Positions 8,448 to 16,761 of a stretch of 64,000 nucleotides of DNA are shown in pieces; the stretch's first letter is position 1, and every line of letters begins with the position of its first letter. The translations under genes and the position numbers were made by a program. Under the pieces are notes generated by a model. It ran no database searches. It had not been told where the DNA came from and was given only the letters and a program-made list of their open reading frames with translations. This stretch comes from an uncultured Ruminococcus sp. Its GTDB lineage: Bacteria; Bacillota; Clostridia; Oscillospirales; Acutalibacteraceae. Where the stretch lies: assembly GCA_902800065.1 (NCBI GenBank), contig CADCDE010000001.1, forward strand, positions 1-64,000, given 5' to 3'.

Positions 8448-9365
8448 ATGAGGAAATATATTGATGCTTTCACCGTCAAGAGATATACAGGTATTTTCAT
8501 AATATTAGCAGTTGTGACTGTTTTTTCACTTATGGTCAATGTTACGATTGCATATCTGGGCGATAAAAAAGACAAAACGAATACCGTAAAAGTAGGCTAT
8601 GGAGAGGTGTCCATAGACGAGCAGTTCAGCGAGCCGTCAGAATTGGAAATTATAAATACTATCACAAAACAGGTTCAGATACAGAATACAGGTACAGTAC
8701 CTGCATTTGTGAGAGTATATGCGGAATTTGCCGACAGTAGTATTGCAAGTCAGGCAAAAGTTAAGTACGGAACAGGAGAAAATGATGTATGTTCGTGGGC
8801 TGAATTTAAAGAAAAGCTGAAATATAATAAAGCTACTTTTGAAGAACCATTTGAAGATTTAAAATGGCGTTATGTTCCTCTTGATGATGCAAGCGGCTTG
8901 GGCGGATACTTCTATTATACAGAGGCTCTGAATCCATATGAGGAAGCATGGACAGATAATACTCAAACTCCAGCCGTAGTACATAATGCACAGCCAAGTG
9001 TTCCAACGACTCCGTTGTTTTATGGTGTAACGATAGACTATCAAAAGTATGATAGTAATAATGATGTTATTGATAATAGTAACATTGACAGGATACAGCC
9101 TGTTGAGATGATAATATACAGTGAGCTTGTGCAGACTGTTGATACAGGTAGAAGTAAAGTTACTACAAAAACTGTAGATGAGTATGGTAATACTGTAAAT
9201 GAAGTTGCTGATGTAGAAAGCAGTGTTTATGGCTATGACTTTAATAAAACTCCTTTGGAAAATACAAGTGGAAACAAAGATAACTGGCAGGACGCTTGGA
9301 AGAGATTTTTGAAGAAAGATACACCAAGAGAACAGAGCGAAGTGAGCAAGCAACAAACAACGTAA
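8448..9365 (+). CDS. SipW-type exported protein, TasA/camelysin-like (third of three)
   Basis: ATG 8448 starts 11 nt after the previous stop. The 305-residue product has one hydrophobic segment (residues 15-36), then TIAYLGDKKDKTNTVKVGYG and EVSIDEQF, again the SipW-type mature start. QIQNTGTVPAFVRVYAEF matches the conserved strand that follows in this family. The tail (residues 270-305) is charged and Lys/Gln-rich without a membrane segment. The operon ends at the terminator just downstream. Confidence 0.8.
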   Translation: MRKYIDAFTVKRYTGIFIILAVVTVFSLMVNVTIAYLGDKKDKTNTVKVGYGEVSIDEQFSEPSELEIINTITKQVQIQNTGTVPAFVRVYAEFADSSIASQAKVKYGTGENDVCSWAEFKEKLKYNKATFEEPFEDLKWRYVPLDDASGLGGYFYYTEALNPYEEAWTDNTQTPAVVHNAQPSVPTTPLFYGVTIDYQKYDSNNDVIDNSNIDRIQPVEMIIYSELVQTVDTGRSKVTTKTVDEYGNTVNEVADVESSVYGYDFNKTPLENTSGNKDNWQDAWKRFLKKDTPREQSEVSKQQTT

Positions 9366-9375
9366 TAACAATAAT

Positions 9376-9408
9376 AAAACGACACCATATAAATCGGTGT
9401 CGTTTTTT
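9376..9408 (+). terminator. Intrinsic terminator of the SipW-type operon
   Basis: ACGACACC (9379-9386) pairs with GGTGTCGT (9396-9403), followed by a T-run to 9408. Confidence 0.9.
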
Positions 9409-9545
9409 GTGGAGAAATATATCTTGGAGAATATATGTATTATCATAACTGTCAGAAATGTTCATTATTTATTAATAATATTGATAAAATTGGATAATTT
9501 TAGGGACTATAAAATAAAAAGTTTTACAAAATTTGATAAAAACTA

Positions 9546-9573
9546 TTGATTTTTCGGCTATTTAGTGTATAAT
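9546..9573 (+). promoter_or_regulatory. Promoter for the wall-anchored protein gene
   Basis: TTGATT (9546-9551), 16 nt, TATAAT (9568-9573). The leader to ATG 9771 is about 190 nt and contains a hairpin with TCGACTG/CAGTCGA arms (9633-9639 and 9661-9667). I recognise no known riboswitch in it. Confidence 0.7.
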
Positions 9574-9770
9574 GTAGACATAGACATTTTATGTGTAAGA
9601 ATTTGCTTAAACGGTTACTTCTAAGTATATTTTCGACTGCGGGATAAGAGCTTGTTCTCACAGTCGATTATTTTGGATTTTTAGTTAGATAGTGCATAGA
9701 GTGTGTTATTTGATGAAGTGTGACAAAGAAAGCGAATGCTTATTTTATTTAACTGACAGGAGGCAGCCGT

Positions 9771-10589
9771 ATGAAAGAAAGGCTATGGTACAGAATAATA
9801 ACGGTGTTGCTCGCTGCGGTGCTTATTTCTTCGGCTTTTGGTGTGACTGCATTTGCAGATGAACTGAGAGCAGGTACAGTTGCAGGTTTGCCCGAAAAAC
9901 TTGTTGTACTTGATGATAAGGGCAATTCGGTGAGTGAAAACGGTGAATATTTTTTTGAAGTTGAAGGAATGAAGGCATCTGAACATTATGTCAAGAAAAT
10001 TCAGATAATGAATCTTCGTGAAGATGCTTCATATCATATTGATTTCAGGGCTGAGCCTATCAGCAAATACGGTGAGATAGACCTTGAGGAAGAATGTAAC
10101 TGTGTTATCACTCTCGGTGATAATATCATATATGAAGGCAAGGTAACCGGCGAGGGTACACCTGATATCAGAACAATTCCGCTTGACCTTGGATATTATA
10201 CTCCCGGTCAGTCAAGAGTCATGACTGTTGATATTGTTTGGAATGATCCAGGACATGGCGGTGCAATAGATAATGGTGCAAGGATAGTCGATAAAAACGG
10301 AGTTACTGTTGTACGAGGAAAATCAGGTATTACTCACATCGAGGGCGAGGTTATATTTAAATGGATATTCTCGGCAGTCGTTGATATCCCGCCGGATGAT
10401 TCAAGTTCAAATCCGGATAATCCGGATGGAAGCAGCGGCTATAATCCGGATAATCCCGACCATCCGTACAATCCTATCAATACCGGTGAAACTGTAGTAT
10501 TTATATTATTCGGTGTTGCAGTATTTGCTGTTGCATTCATGTTCATACTTGTAATGACAAGGTCTAAAAAGAAAAAATCCAAGAAATAA
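9771..10589 (+). CDS. Secreted protein with sortase-like C-terminal anchor
   Basis: ATG 9771 follows GGAGG at a good distance. The 272-residue product has a clear Sec signal (residues 8-29, cleavage near AFA-DE), a beta-rich domain without a family I can name, then a linker of NPDNPDG-type repeats (about 208-235). It ends with NPINTGE, a hydrophobic segment (VVFILFGVAVFAVAFMFIL) and a basic tail (RSKKKKSKK). That arrangement is a cell-wall sorting signal, with NPINTG where LPxTG is usual. The alternative is a simple C-terminal membrane anchor. It has its own promoter and terminator. The context of exported matrix-type proteins suggests a surface role. Confidence 0.75.
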   Translation: MKERLWYRIITVLLAAVLISSAFGVTAFADELRAGTVAGLPEKLVVLDDKGNSVSENGEYFFEVEGMKASEHYVKKIQIMNLREDASYHIDFRAEPISKYGEIDLEEECNCVITLGDNIIYEGKVTGEGTPDIRTIPLDLGYYTPGQSRVMTVDIVWNDPGHGGAIDNGARIVDKNGVTVVRGKSGITHIEGEVIFKWIFSAVVDIPPDDSSSNPDNPDGSSGYNPDNPDHPYNPINTGETVVFILFGVAVFAVAFMFILVMTRSKKKKSKK

Positions 10590-10593
10590 TTTT

Positions 10594-10630
10594 TCTCCGG
10601 TTCATGTTTTTTTTGAACCGGAGACTTTTT
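10594..10630 (+). terminator. Intrinsic terminator
   Basis: TCTCCGGTTCA (10594-10604) pairs with TGAACCGGAGA (10614-10624), then CTTTTT. Confidence 0.9.
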
Positions 10631-10732
10631 ATGAATAAAAATTGTGCATAATATGAATAAAAGGTTGATTTTTTTATAAAATATTGTTATTATTTATATA
10701 ACCAAAAAAATTACAGAAAGGATATAAAATTT

Positions 10733-11812
10733 ATGAACAGAACAAAAAAGAAAGGTTTTCTTTACGTTGATCTGTCAAAGCCTATGACATACGGTGATCA
10801 GTTTAAATTGATGTTTATAATAATGTTTATATTTTGTGCTTTATTTACATTGATTTATCTTTTTACTCTTATCGGCGGAAGGGGCAAAGCAGATACTCCG
10901 TCATCTGCCGAGGTCTCCGGAACTGAAACGAGTCATGCTGCTTCGCATCAGGAAGAAAATTCACCTGTAGCATCAGAGGTGTCAGTGGTCAGCGAAATAA
11001 ACAGCGGAATTTTTGACGATGTCGAAAAACTGAGTCTTGGACATGATGAAATTTATAAGGGTGATTTGATACTTGTAAATAAAAATTATAAGTGTCCGTC
11101 TGACGGTGAAGATGCAGTATCTTTGATGGAACAAAAAACAGGCAGCTATGCAGTTACGGACTATGATGTGAGTCTTAACAAGGATATTATAGTTTATCTC
11201 AATCAGATGCTGGATGATTTTGAAGATGTTCAGGGTGAAAATGATGTAATGGTAGCCTGCGGCTACAGGAGCTATGATAATCAGTCGGAAATATTTGATA
11301 ATGAGGTCGAGGAGGTCGGAGTTGAGGAGGCTGAACAATGGGTAGCACGTCCAGGTTACAGCGAACACCAGACAGGTCTTGTTATAGATTTCACTCTCAA
11401 TAATGATGTTGAACAGGGCAGTATAAAATATGACGGAACAGGCATATATGAATGGATAAATACAAACAGCTATAAATATGGCTTTATACTCAGATATCCT
11501 TACGGCAAGGAAGAAATAACGGGATATAATTATGAATCATGGCATTTCAGATATGTAGGTCTGCCGGCAGCTTTTTATATCACTCAAAACGGTATAACAC
11601 TCGAAGAATATATAGATGTTGTCAGAACACATGATATAAATTCCCCGCTTCTGATTGACGGAGGCGGCGAAAATAAGTGGTATGTATACTATGTGACTGC
11701 AAATGAGGATTCCAAAACAGAAGTGACTGTTCCCAAAAACAGTAATTATAAAATATCAGGCGATAATGTTCAGGGATTTATAGTAACTGCCGATGTTGAT
11801 ATAAAAGGATAA
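10733..11812 (+). CDS. D-alanyl-D-alanine carboxypeptidase, VanY/M15B family
   Basis: ATG 10733 with AAAGGAT upstream; 359 residues. A membrane anchor (about residues 24-47) is followed by a Ser/Glu-rich linker and a peptidase M15B domain. Zinc-site motifs are GYSEHQTGLVIDF (His211, Asp218 region) and ESWHFRYVG (His270 region), the SxHxxGxAxD and WHFR signatures of VanY/DdpX enzymes. These remove the terminal D-Ala from peptidoglycan stem peptides outside the membrane. A C-terminal extension of about 80 residues is unassigned. The gene is monocistronic between terminators. No van resistance genes are nearby, so a wall-maturation role is more likely than glycopeptide resistance. Confidence 0.9.
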   Translation: MNRTKKKGFLYVDLSKPMTYGDQFKLMFIIMFIFCALFTLIYLFTLIGGRGKADTPSSAEVSGTETSHAASHQEENSPVASEVSVVSEINSGIFDDVEKLSLGHDEIYKGDLILVNKNYKCPSDGEDAVSLMEQKTGSYAVTDYDVSLNKDIIVYLNQMLDDFEDVQGENDVMVACGYRSYDNQSEIFDNEVEEVGVEEAEQWVARPGYSEHQTGLVIDFTLNNDVEQGSIKYDGTGIYEWINTNSYKYGFILRYPYGKEEITGYNYESWHFRYVGLPAAFYITQNGITLEEYIDVVRTHDINSPLLIDGGGENKWYVYYVTANEDSKTEVTVPKNSNYKISGDNVQGFIVTADVDIKG

Positions 11813-11851
11813 AAAAGTCTCCATCCTGCTTTCTGACAGGATGGAGTTTTT
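11813..11851. terminator. Bidirectional terminator between convergent genes
   Basis: CTCCATCCTG (11819-11828) pairs with CAGGATGGAG (11837-11846), flanked by A-run and T-run, serving both the VanY gene and the convergent lipoprotein gene. Confidence 0.92.
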
Positions 11852-11857
11852 GTATGC

Positions 11858-12913
11858 TCATTTATAATATCGTTCATTGTAGTAAAAATGTTTGTTTCCG
11901 TTTTTGTCGGTGAAATACTTAATGGAATTGTCGTATTCGTCAATGTACCATGAATTGAGAGGCTGTTCTGCATCATATTCGGCATAAGCCATTATCCTTT
12001 GGGAGTTTCTGACAACAGGCTGTACATCAAATTCATCGGTGTCGAAGTCAATGGAGTTTATCATAACCGAGCCATAGTCGTTTCCGCCGATGTATGTAAG
12101 GATATGCTCATCTTTGTTATAGCTGACAACAATTCCGATATGTTCAAAAGACCAGCCCAAGCCGTCCCATGAGATGAATATAAGACCGCCGGGCTTGTAT
12201 TTTATATCATACGGATCAATATCTTTATGGACGGGAGTATTTATTTCCTTGAAGTCATCAAGTTTTATGTTTGCGGTAGGGGTATACCAGACTTTGTTCT
12301 GGTCTAAATTGAATGACTGTATAATATTGTCTTTTCTTTCGTGTCGTGGATCGGCACAGTATGAATAATAATATTCACGGTCACTTTTTGTATCTGCATG
12401 ATAGCCTGCCTGATACAGGCACCAGCTCACGAATATCGAACACCATTCGCAGTCGATATATGGACTGTCGGTTTGGAGGACATATTGATAAAACCAGCGG
12501 GTATATTCTGTATTGCCTGTCAGTGTGCTTCCGTAATGCAGTTCAGTACCAGTCCAGAGCTTGCCTTCTTCCCGTGCCTGTTCAACTGACATATCTTCAA
12601 GTGCATACGCCAGATAACCCTCCTGTGACAATGCGATATCAAGGACTCTCTGAATAAATGAAGAATCCTTGTTTTTTCCCAATGCCGACATTAGCTGATT
12701 GTAATATTTGCATGAGCGGTATTCATTTGAGAATCTCTTTGACTGGTCATAGGATATTTTTGGAACTTCAACGCTTTCTTCGATTTGAGAGGACTGTATA
12801 ATACTTTCGCTGACATTTGAAGTATCAGCATTTTTTACTTCCGCATGACAGCCGCAAATGAAAAATGATGTCATAAGACATAGAAAAGTGACAATAAATT
12901 TTTTGTTTTTCAT
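11858..12913 (-). CDS. Lipoprotein with CHAP-like (NlpC/P60-clan) domain
   Basis: ATG 12913 begins MKNKKFIV plus a hydrophobic stretch ending FFICGC, a lipobox with Cys22; a longer frame to 12970 would bury this signal. The product is 351 residues. DCEWCSIFVSWCLYQAGY gives the catalytic-Cys region and PGGLIFISWDGLGWSFEHIG then IVVSY gives the His region of a CHAP/NlpC-type amidase fold. These proteins usually cut peptidoglycan cross-links or the lactam bond. The C-terminal 45 residues are Tyr/Asn-rich. The domain is recognised by motif only; the exact activity is open. Confidence 0.7.
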   Translation of the reverse strand: MKNKKFIVTFLCLMTSFFICGCHAEVKNADTSNVSESIIQSSQIEESVEVPKISYDQSKRFSNEYRSCKYYNQLMSALGKNKDSSFIQRVLDIALSQEGYLAYALEDMSVEQAREEGKLWTGTELHYGSTLTGNTEYTRWFYQYVLQTDSPYIDCEWCSIFVSWCLYQAGYHADTKSDREYYYSYCADPRHERKDNIIQSFNLDQNKVWYTPTANIKLDDFKEINTPVHKDIDPYDIKYKPGGLIFISWDGLGWSFEHIGIVVSYNKDEHILTYIGGNDYGSVMINSIDFDTDEFDVQPVVRNSQRIMAYAEYDAEQPLNSWYIDEYDNSIKYFTDKNGNKHFYYNERYYK

Positions 12914-12991
12914 AGTGCATCCCACGTTGTTTTTTGAATATATTATAAAGCATAGAAGTGTTTTTGTCAATAAAATTGATTTTTCATACTT

Positions 12992-13486
12992 TTATTTGAT
13001 AGTGAATATTCCGAATTTTGAATGAGGAAATTCCTTGACGGTAGTTTCGCCTGTAGCTTCGTTTATCTCGATAGTAGTATATTGTCCAGCGTTTCCTACA
13101 GAACCTGGATTGATAAGTATAATATTACTTTCAAATACAGTCAATTGCTGATGGGTATGTCCGAAGACAACTATATCAGCCTTTTCCTGTTCGCCGAGAT
13201 ATGTAAGCTGCATAAGGCTTTCTTTGACACGCTGAACATGACCGTGAGTTACGAGAATTTTCTTGCCGGCGAGTGTAACTGTAACAAGGCTGGCGAACTG
13301 ACAGCACCAGTCGCAGTTTCCCTTGACACAGTAAAAGGTTTTGTCAGGGTGATGTTTCATAACATCATTGATGTCATTGTGACCGTCACCGCAGAATATA
13401 ACGGCTTCAGCATCAGAATGTTTTCTGAGAGCCTTTTCCATGTTGAAATGATCGCCGTGTGAATCCGAGAAAGCTATTATTTTCAA
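12992..13486 (-). CDS. Metallophosphoesterase, YfcE/MJ0936 family
   Basis: ATG 13486 with AGGAGGC upstream; 164 residues, the usual length. All five metallophosphoesterase motifs are present: DSHGD (residue 8), GDGHND, GNCD, THGH and GHTH. Members hydrolyse phosphodiesters with two metal ions (Mn or Ni) in the cytoplasm; the physiological substrate is not settled. It neighbours the lipoprotein gene but has its own ribosome site. Confidence 0.9.
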   Translation of the reverse strand: MKIIAFSDSHGDHFNMEKALRKHSDAEAVIFCGDGHNDINDVMKHHPDKTFYCVKGNCDWCCQFASLVTVTLAGKKILVTHGHVQRVKESLMQLTYLGEQEKADIVVFGHTHQQLTVFESNIILINPGSVGNAGQYTTIEINEATGETTVKEFPHSKFGIFTIK

Positions 13487-13551
13487 TTTGATTGCCTCCT
13501 GACATAATTAAAAATATCTTTGCATACATTTAACAAAGGTGGTGAAGAAGC

Positions 13552-13716
13552 ATGGATAAGATGGATAAGCAGGGTACTGAAAAGCTGTTCAATAAACTGT
13601 CTCCCGAACAGCAGAAGCAGGTGCAGGATATCCTTTCCGATAAGGAGAAGACTAAGGAGATTTTAAAGACACCTCAGGCACAGGCTTTGATAAAGAAACT
13701 CATGGGAGGAAACTGA
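13552..13716 (+). CDS. Small conserved-looking protein, 54 aa, unknown
   Basis: ATG 13552 follows AAAGGTGGTGAAG; the frame ends at TGA 13714-13716. The peptide is highly charged (KLSPEQQKQVQDILSDKEK), helical and ends AQALIKKLMGGN. Its stop is one base from the next ATG, so the two are surely co-translated. I do not recognise the family. The coding case rests on the ribosome site, the overlap-like spacing and the codon pattern. Confidence 0.75.
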   Translation: MDKMDKQGTEKLFNKLSPEQQKQVQDILSDKEKTKEILKTPQAQALIKKLMGGN

Positions 13717-13717
13717 A

Positions 13718-14080
13718 ATGGAGGATATTTCCCGTAAGATAAACGAGATACTGAGTGATCCCGAAATGATGGAGCAGATAAAGGGACTTGCGGGAATGTT
13801 CGGACAAGGCAGTGAAAGCAGTCAGCCGAAAAAAGCCGAACAGCAAAATAATTCCCTTGCTTCTTTGAATATGCCCGATCCCAATATGCTTGGTACGATG
13901 ATGAAAATAGCACCTTTATTGCAGTCAATGGGCGGTGACGATGACAGTATAAGATTATTGAAGGCACTTAAGCCTTTTCTCAAAGAGGAGCGTTCAAAGC
14001 GGATAGACGGAGCAATAAAAATGCTCGGATTCATGAAGATACTGCCGCTGCTGAAAAGCTCGGGAATAAACCTTTTCTGA
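13718..14080 (+). CDS. Small unknown protein, 120 aa
   Basis: The start follows the previous stop by one base, and GGGAGGAAAC gives a ribosome site. It is rich in Met, Asp and Leu; the middle is Gln/Ser-rich linker, and the C-terminal third (RLLKALKPFLKEERSKRIDG then AIKMLGFMKILPLL) forms amphipathic and hydrophobic helices. It has no signal and no known motif. It is probably one unit with the 54-aa gene and the 103-aa gene at 14305. Confidence 0.75.
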   Translation: MEDISRKINEILSDPEMMEQIKGLAGMFGQGSESSQPKKAEQQNNSLASLNMPDPNMLGTMMKIAPLLQSMGGDDDSIRLLKALKPFLKEERSKRIDGAIKMLGFMKILPLLKSSGINLF

Positions 14081-14081
14081 G

Positions 14082-14279
14082 AGTGGAGAGTTGAGAGTGG
14101 GGAGTGGAGCATATAACCACAAAATAAATTGCTCTATGTCATTCCAAGCAAAGCCTTGTCATTCCGAGCGAAGCGAGGAATCTTTAAAAGATTCTTCGTC
14201 ACTTCGTTCCTCAGAATGACAAAAGGAAATTTTCAGTGACATTTACTATAACTCCACTCTTAACTCTCAACTTTCCACA
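14082..14279. repeat. Composite repeat: MITE-like palindrome between inverted GAGAGTGGA-type arrays
   Basis: GAGAGTGGA-type units (14082-14109) face complementary CTCCACTCT-type units (14252-14279). Between them is a copy of the dispersed palindrome (core 14158-14220, GTCATTCCGAGCGAAGCGAG outward, with right terminal repeat 14236-14250). A partial second core start is at 14138. It is non-coding. Confidence 0.85.
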
Positions 14280-14304
14280 CTAATTTAAGGATTGGTGAGA
14301 TGAT

Positions 14305-14616
14305 ATGACTGAGAGTGAAATGAAGAAAATGCAGCAGGAGGCAGTGAGAAGGGCTGAGGAAATGCAGAATCGTGCAAGGACTGTACAGCAGCAAAGTCAG
14401 CCTTTACATCATCAGTCTGAGCCTGTTGCGGAGATAAATACTCCGAATACAGAGAATATCCAAAAACCGCCCGAAAGACAAAATGAAACGGGCGGTTTGT
14501 TTGAAACACTTATGAAAGATAAAGAGCGGACTCTGATACTTGGTCTGATACTGCTTCTGATGGACGAAAAGACAGATAACAGCCTGATATTAGCCTTGAT
14601 GTACCTGCTGATTTAA
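14305..14616 (+). CDS. Small unknown protein with hydrophobic C-terminus, 103 aa
   Basis: ATG 14305 follows GGTGAGATGAT. The N-terminal half is Gln/Glu-rich and coiled-coil-prone; the C-terminus (TLILGLILLLMDEKTDNSLI then LALMYLLI) has two short hydrophobic segments around a charged turn, suggesting membrane-surface association. It converges with proA, overlapping its stop by four bases. The family is unknown to me. Confidence 0.7.
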   Translation: MTESEMKKMQQEAVRRAEEMQNRARTVQQQSQPLHHQSEPVAEINTPNTENIQKPPERQNETGGLFETLMKDKERTLILGLILLLMDEKTDNSLILALMYLLI

Positions 14617-15860
14617 TTTCTGACCTGTCCATTGCCCTCGATGATGAATTTCATGGAGGTAAGTTCGTTAAGTCCCATAGGACCTCTTGCATGGAGCTTT
14701 TGGGTAGATATGCCTATTTCAGCACCGAGTCCGAACATACCGCCGTCAGTGAAGCGTGTCGAAACATTAACGTAAACAGCGGCTGAATCAACGGAGGCAG
14801 TGAATATATTTGCGTTGTTGTAATCGTTTGTGACTATGCACTCACTGTGACCTGTGGAATATTTTGCGATATGTGCAGTAGCTTCATTGAGAGATGAAAC
14901 AACTTTTACGGCTAAAATATAGTCACCGTATTCTGTTTCCCAGTCGCTCTCATCGGCAGGGACAACACTTTCACCGAGTATAGCCCTTGTTTTTTCACAG
15001 CCACGCAGTTCAACATTTTTTTCATCGAGCCTTGCCTTGATAACGGGCAGGGCTTTTTCGGCGATATTTTCATGTACAAGAATAGTTTCAATCGCATTGC
15101 ATACGGAGGGGCGTGAGGTCTTGGCGTTGTATATGATATCAGCCGCCATATTTATATCAGCACTCTCGTCTACATAAACATGACAGTTTCCTGCACCTGT
15201 TTCAATAACAGGTACTTTGGCATTTTTAACGACAGCCTGTATAAGTCCCTTACCGCCTCTTGGGATAAGTACATCAAGATATTCGGTTAATTCCATGAGT
15301 TCAATTGAGGACTGTCTTGAGGTATCCTCGATAAGCTGGACAGAATTTCTGTCAAGACCGACACTTTCAATAGCGTCCTGCATGATGTATGTAATGCACT
15401 TGTTGGAATTTATAGCTTCCTTGCCGCCACGAAGTATTACAGCGTTTCCGCTTTTAAGACAGAGTACAGCGGCATCAGCGGTTACATTGGGGCGAGCCTC
15501 GAAGATTATTCCTATAACACCAAGAGGAACACGGACTTTTGTAATTTTCATGCCGTTAGGTCTTGTGCTTCCCGAAATAACTGTGCCGATAGGATCAGGC
15601 AGAGCGGCAACTTCAAGTACACCATCGGCAATGCCGTCAATTCTTTTTTTGTCGAGCTTGAGTCTGTCGAGCAGAGCAGCTGAAAGACCACTTTTGACGC
15701 CGTTTTCAAGGTCATTCTGATTAGCCTTGATAATTTCATCTGCATTGTCTCTGAGAGCCTTTGCAATAGCCTTGAGAGCATCATTTTTCTTTTCACCGGC
15801 TGTCAGCAGACATCTTGACGCTGCTTTAGCTCTTGCACCCATTTCTTCAATAACTGTCAT
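14613..15860 (-). CDS. proA: Gamma-glutamyl phosphate reductase
   Basis: 415 residues, full family length. It reduces gamma-glutamyl phosphate with NADPH to glutamate semialdehyde, the second step of proline synthesis. Visible motifs are the aldehyde-dehydrogenase-like GVIGIIFEARPNVTADA, the active-Cys loop ETGAGNCHVYVDESADI, and the C-terminal HARGPMGLNELTS typical of ProA. ATG 15860 follows GGAGGAATTT. It lies 17 nt downstream of proB. Confidence 0.97.
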   Translation of the reverse strand: MTVIEEMGARAKAASRCLLTAGEKKNDALKAIAKALRDNADEIIKANQNDLENGVKSGLSAALLDRLKLDKKRIDGIADGVLEVAALPDPIGTVISGSTRPNGMKITKVRVPLGVIGIIFEARPNVTADAAVLCLKSGNAVILRGGKEAINSNKCITYIMQDAIESVGLDRNSVQLIEDTSRQSSIELMELTEYLDVLIPRGGKGLIQAVVKNAKVPVIETGAGNCHVYVDESADINMAADIIYNAKTSRPSVCNAIETILVHENIAEKALPVIKARLDEKNVELRGCEKTRAILGESVVPADESDWETEYGDYILAVKVVSSLNEATAHIAKYSTGHSECIVTNDYNNANIFTASVDSAAVYVNVSTRFTDGGMFGLGAEIGISTQKLHARGPMGLNELTSMKFIIEGNGQVRN

Positions 15861-15877
15861 AAATAAATTCCTCCAAG

Positions 15878-16681
15878 TTAAATTTTACCTTCTTGTGCAA
15901 CAAACATTGTTCCTATTTGTTCACCGTCAAGTAATTTGTAAATATTTTGGGGATTGTTTCCGCTCATTACACAGCAGTTTATTCCCGAGCTTGTCGCAGC
16001 TGCAGCAGCGGTTATTTTGGTAGCCATTCCACCTGTACCTCTGTTTGAACCTGAACCGCCTGCCATTTCACGAATTTGGTCATCAATGTGAGTGACAACG
16101 GATATTTTTTTTGCATCGGGATTCGTGCGTGGATCTGAGTCGTATAATCCGTCAATGTCAGTGAGAATGATAAGCATATCAGCGGCAATCAAATCAGCGA
16201 CTATTGCCGAGAGATTGTCATTGTCACCGAAGTTGTCGCCGATAAGCTCATCTACCGCAACGGTATCATTTTCGTTGACAATGGGGATAATTCCCATTTC
16301 AATAAGTGACTGGAAGGTATTGACAACATTTTGTCTTGAATGGTCGTTGGTAACAACATTTTTTGTTAAGAGGACCTGTGCAACATGATTGTTGTATTCA
16401 CCGAATAATTTGTCGTATAGGAACATGAGTTCACACTGACCGACAGCCGCAAGAGCCTGTTTGTAACGGGTTTCCTTGGGACGCTTTGCAATGTTGAGCT
16501 TACCCATGCCGACTCCGATAGCACCTGAGCTTACAAGTATAATTTGTTTTCCCGAATTGTGCAGGTCGCTGAGGACTTTGCAGAGTTTTTCCATACGTCT
16601 GATATTTACTTTGCCGTTTTCGTATGTCAGAGTAGAAGTACCGACTTTGACAACGATTCTTCTTGACTGAAAATTATTCAT
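15878..16681 (-). CDS. proB: Glutamate 5-kinase, short form without PUA domain
   Basis: 267 residues, the kinase domain alone; many bacterial ProB proteins carry an extra C-terminal PUA domain of about 100 residues. Motifs of the amino-acid-kinase fold are VVKVGTSTL, LVSSGAIGVGMGKL, VNENDTVA, FGDNDNLSAIVA, LTDIDGLYDSDPR and NRGTGGMATKITAA. It phosphorylates glutamate in the first step of proline synthesis. The promoter just upstream drives proBA. Confidence 0.97.
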   Translation of the reverse strand: MNNFQSRRIVVKVGTSTLTYENGKVNIRRMEKLCKVLSDLHNSGKQIILVSSGAIGVGMGKLNIAKRPKETRYKQALAAVGQCELMFLYDKLFGEYNNHVAQVLLTKNVVTNDHSRQNVVNTFQSLIEMGIIPIVNENDTVAVDELIGDNFGDNDNLSAIVADLIAADMLIILTDIDGLYDSDPRTNPDAKKISVVTHIDDQIREMAGGSGSNRGTGGMATKITAAAAATSSGINCCVMSGNNPQNIYKLLDGEQIGTMFVAQEGKI

Positions 16682-16724
16682 AGTAATTTCTTCTCCAATT
16701 CAGCTTTATAATTCCATAAAATAT

Positions 16725-16753
16725 ATAATAGCACAATTGAATCAAGCGGTCAA
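16725..16753 (-). promoter_or_regulatory. proBA promoter
   Basis: On the minus strand, TTGACC (16753-16748), 17 nt, TATTAT (16730-16725), only 8 nt from the rtcB stop. Confidence 0.7.
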
Positions 16754-16761
16754 CAGAAAAA

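Noticed and set aside
9580-9770. Leader of the wall-anchored gene as a cyclic di-GMP or other riboswitch
   Set aside because: Only one 7-bp hairpin is clear; none of the conserved cores I know is present.
10733-11812. VanY as part of a glycopeptide-resistance cluster
   Set aside because: No vanH, vanA/B, vanX or VanRS genes are present; the gene is flanked by terminators.
11858-13486. Toxin-antitoxin or phage lysis cassette
   Set aside because: The CHAP-like lipoprotein and YfcE-like phosphodiesterase are ordinary chromosomal genes; no holin, integrase or antitoxin is nearby.
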